DNA of 5,846 bases from positions 1,591-7,436 of the forward strand of contig WRGV01000018.1 of assembly GCA_009787035.1 (NCBI GenBank), given 5' to 3'. The translations under genes were made by a program, and so were the position numbers. This document shows positions 5,676 to 5,846 of the stretch, one piece after another. The DNA is from Propionibacteriaceae bacterium. Its GTDB lineage: Bacteria > Actinomycetota > Actinomycetes > Propionibacteriales > Propionibacteriaceae. Every line of letters starts with the position of its first letter. Positions within the stretch are counted from its first letter, which is position 1. A model generated the notes under the pieces. It saw only the letters and a program-made list of their open reading frames with translations, was not told the origin of the DNA and searched no databases.

Positions 5676-5719
5676 GCACTCAACCCGTAGATTCGCAGTG
5701 CTCAACTCGTCGTTTCGCA
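5676..5719. repeat. Two adjacent 22-bp imperfect direct repeats
   Basis: Unit 1 (5676-5697) and unit 2 (5698-5719) lie head to tail and agree at 17 of 22 positions by my count. The shared core on the + strand is CTCAAC-y-CGT followed after three bases by TTCGCA. They sit just downstream of the stop of the right-edge membrane-protein gene and about 230 bp upstream of the gene B promoter. They could be a paired protein-binding site or a remnant of a dispersed intergenic repeat; only two copies are visible here. Confidence 0.6.
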
Positions 5720-5733
5720 GCTTGCGGAGCGGG

Positions 5734-5846
5734 CTATCCGTGCAGGACGGGCCAGATGTAGATCACCACGCCGACCACGAGTATGACCATCTGTCCGATG
5801 AAGTTCAGCATCATGCGCTTGCGGTAGCTGAGCGCAGTGACGGGGG
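5734..5846 (-). CDS. Membrane protein, C-terminal fragment (5' end outside window)
   Basis: Reading the minus strand from the right edge gives 36 residues ending at TAG (5734-5736): PVTALSYRKRMMLN, then the hydrophobic run FIGQMVILVVGVVIYIW, then PVLHG. A basic patch (YRKR) followed by about 17 apolar residues looks like a single transmembrane helix close to the C-terminus. The fragment is too short for family assignment. Its frame is clean, with third positions mostly G or C, which supports real coding. Two Met codons in the fragment would allow a 26-residue peptide at most, and I see no Shine-Dalgarno for it, so a longer protein entering from the right is more likely. Confidence 0.65.
   Translation of the reverse strand, partial: PVTALSYRKRMMLNFIGQMVILVVGVVIYIWPVLHG

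Larger units (their letters stand above)
5389..5733. other. 345-bp non-coding region upstream of CAP gene B
   Basis: No convincing gene is seen on either strand. The open frames here lack a Shine-Dalgarno and have composition typical of chance frames in GC-rich DNA. From the gene B side it holds the RBS, a probable promoter (5440-5469), an 8-bp inverted repeat (5563-5570 with 5588-5595) and two 22-bp direct repeats (5676-5719). It also must contain the 3' end of the transcript of the membrane-protein gene at the right edge; no T-tailed hairpin was found for it. Confidence 0.6.

Noticed and set aside
5402..5683. A 93-codon minus-strand frame upstream of gene B
   Set aside because: Starts at a TTG without a Shine-Dalgarno, has no hydrophobic core or motif, and overlaps the probable gene B promoter.
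5457..5690. A 77-codon + strand frame in the intergenic region
   Set aside because: No RBS, no recognisable domain, and it overlaps the inverted and direct repeats.

Overview
The window is very GC-rich, with nearly every third codon position G or C. It carries secreted Thr/Ala-rich surface proteins with Pro-rich stalks, and starts preceded by a GGAG-type Shine-Dalgarno. This fits a high-GC actinobacterium; a Bifidobacteriaceae-like host is my best guess from the style of the CAP/Ig-like surface proteins, but it is not proven by the sequence. The window is dominated by one gene family on the minus strand.

Layout from left to right. (1) Bases 2-235 (+): the 3' part of a MazF/PemK-type toxin gene that begins outside the window. 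(2) Bases 239-775 (-): a GNAT acetyltransferase, convergent with the toxin and separated from it by 3 bp. (3) Bases 776-841: a short spacer almost filled by a long GC-rich hairpin. (4) Bases 842-2626 (-): CAP protein A, 594 aa: signal peptide, CAP (SCP/PR-1-like) domain, a beta-rich connector, two Ig-like repeats, a Pro-rich linker, and a C-terminal transmembrane anchor with a basic tail. (5) Bases 2627-2742: a 116-bp spacer with a weak promoter candidate and the start-deciding RBS of gene A. (6) Bases 2743-5388 (-): CAP protein B, 881 aa, a tandem paralogue of A with the same architecture but five Ig-like repeats. (7) Bases 5389-5733: a 345-bp non-coding stretch with a plausible promoter for gene B, an inverted repeat, and a pair of 22-bp imperfect direct repeats. 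(8) Bases 5734-5846 (-): the last 36 codons of a membrane protein whose start lies beyond the right edge.

Transcription of the minus-strand genes would run B, then A, then GNAT. A and B were evidently made by tandem duplication. Comparison of the repeats suggests that the first and last Ig-like units correspond between the two proteins, and that the length difference comes from gain or loss of internal units. The most interesting content is therefore a duplicated, length-variable, surface-anchored CAP 'head on a stalk' pair. Bacterial CAP proteins of this type have no firmly established function, and none is assigned here.
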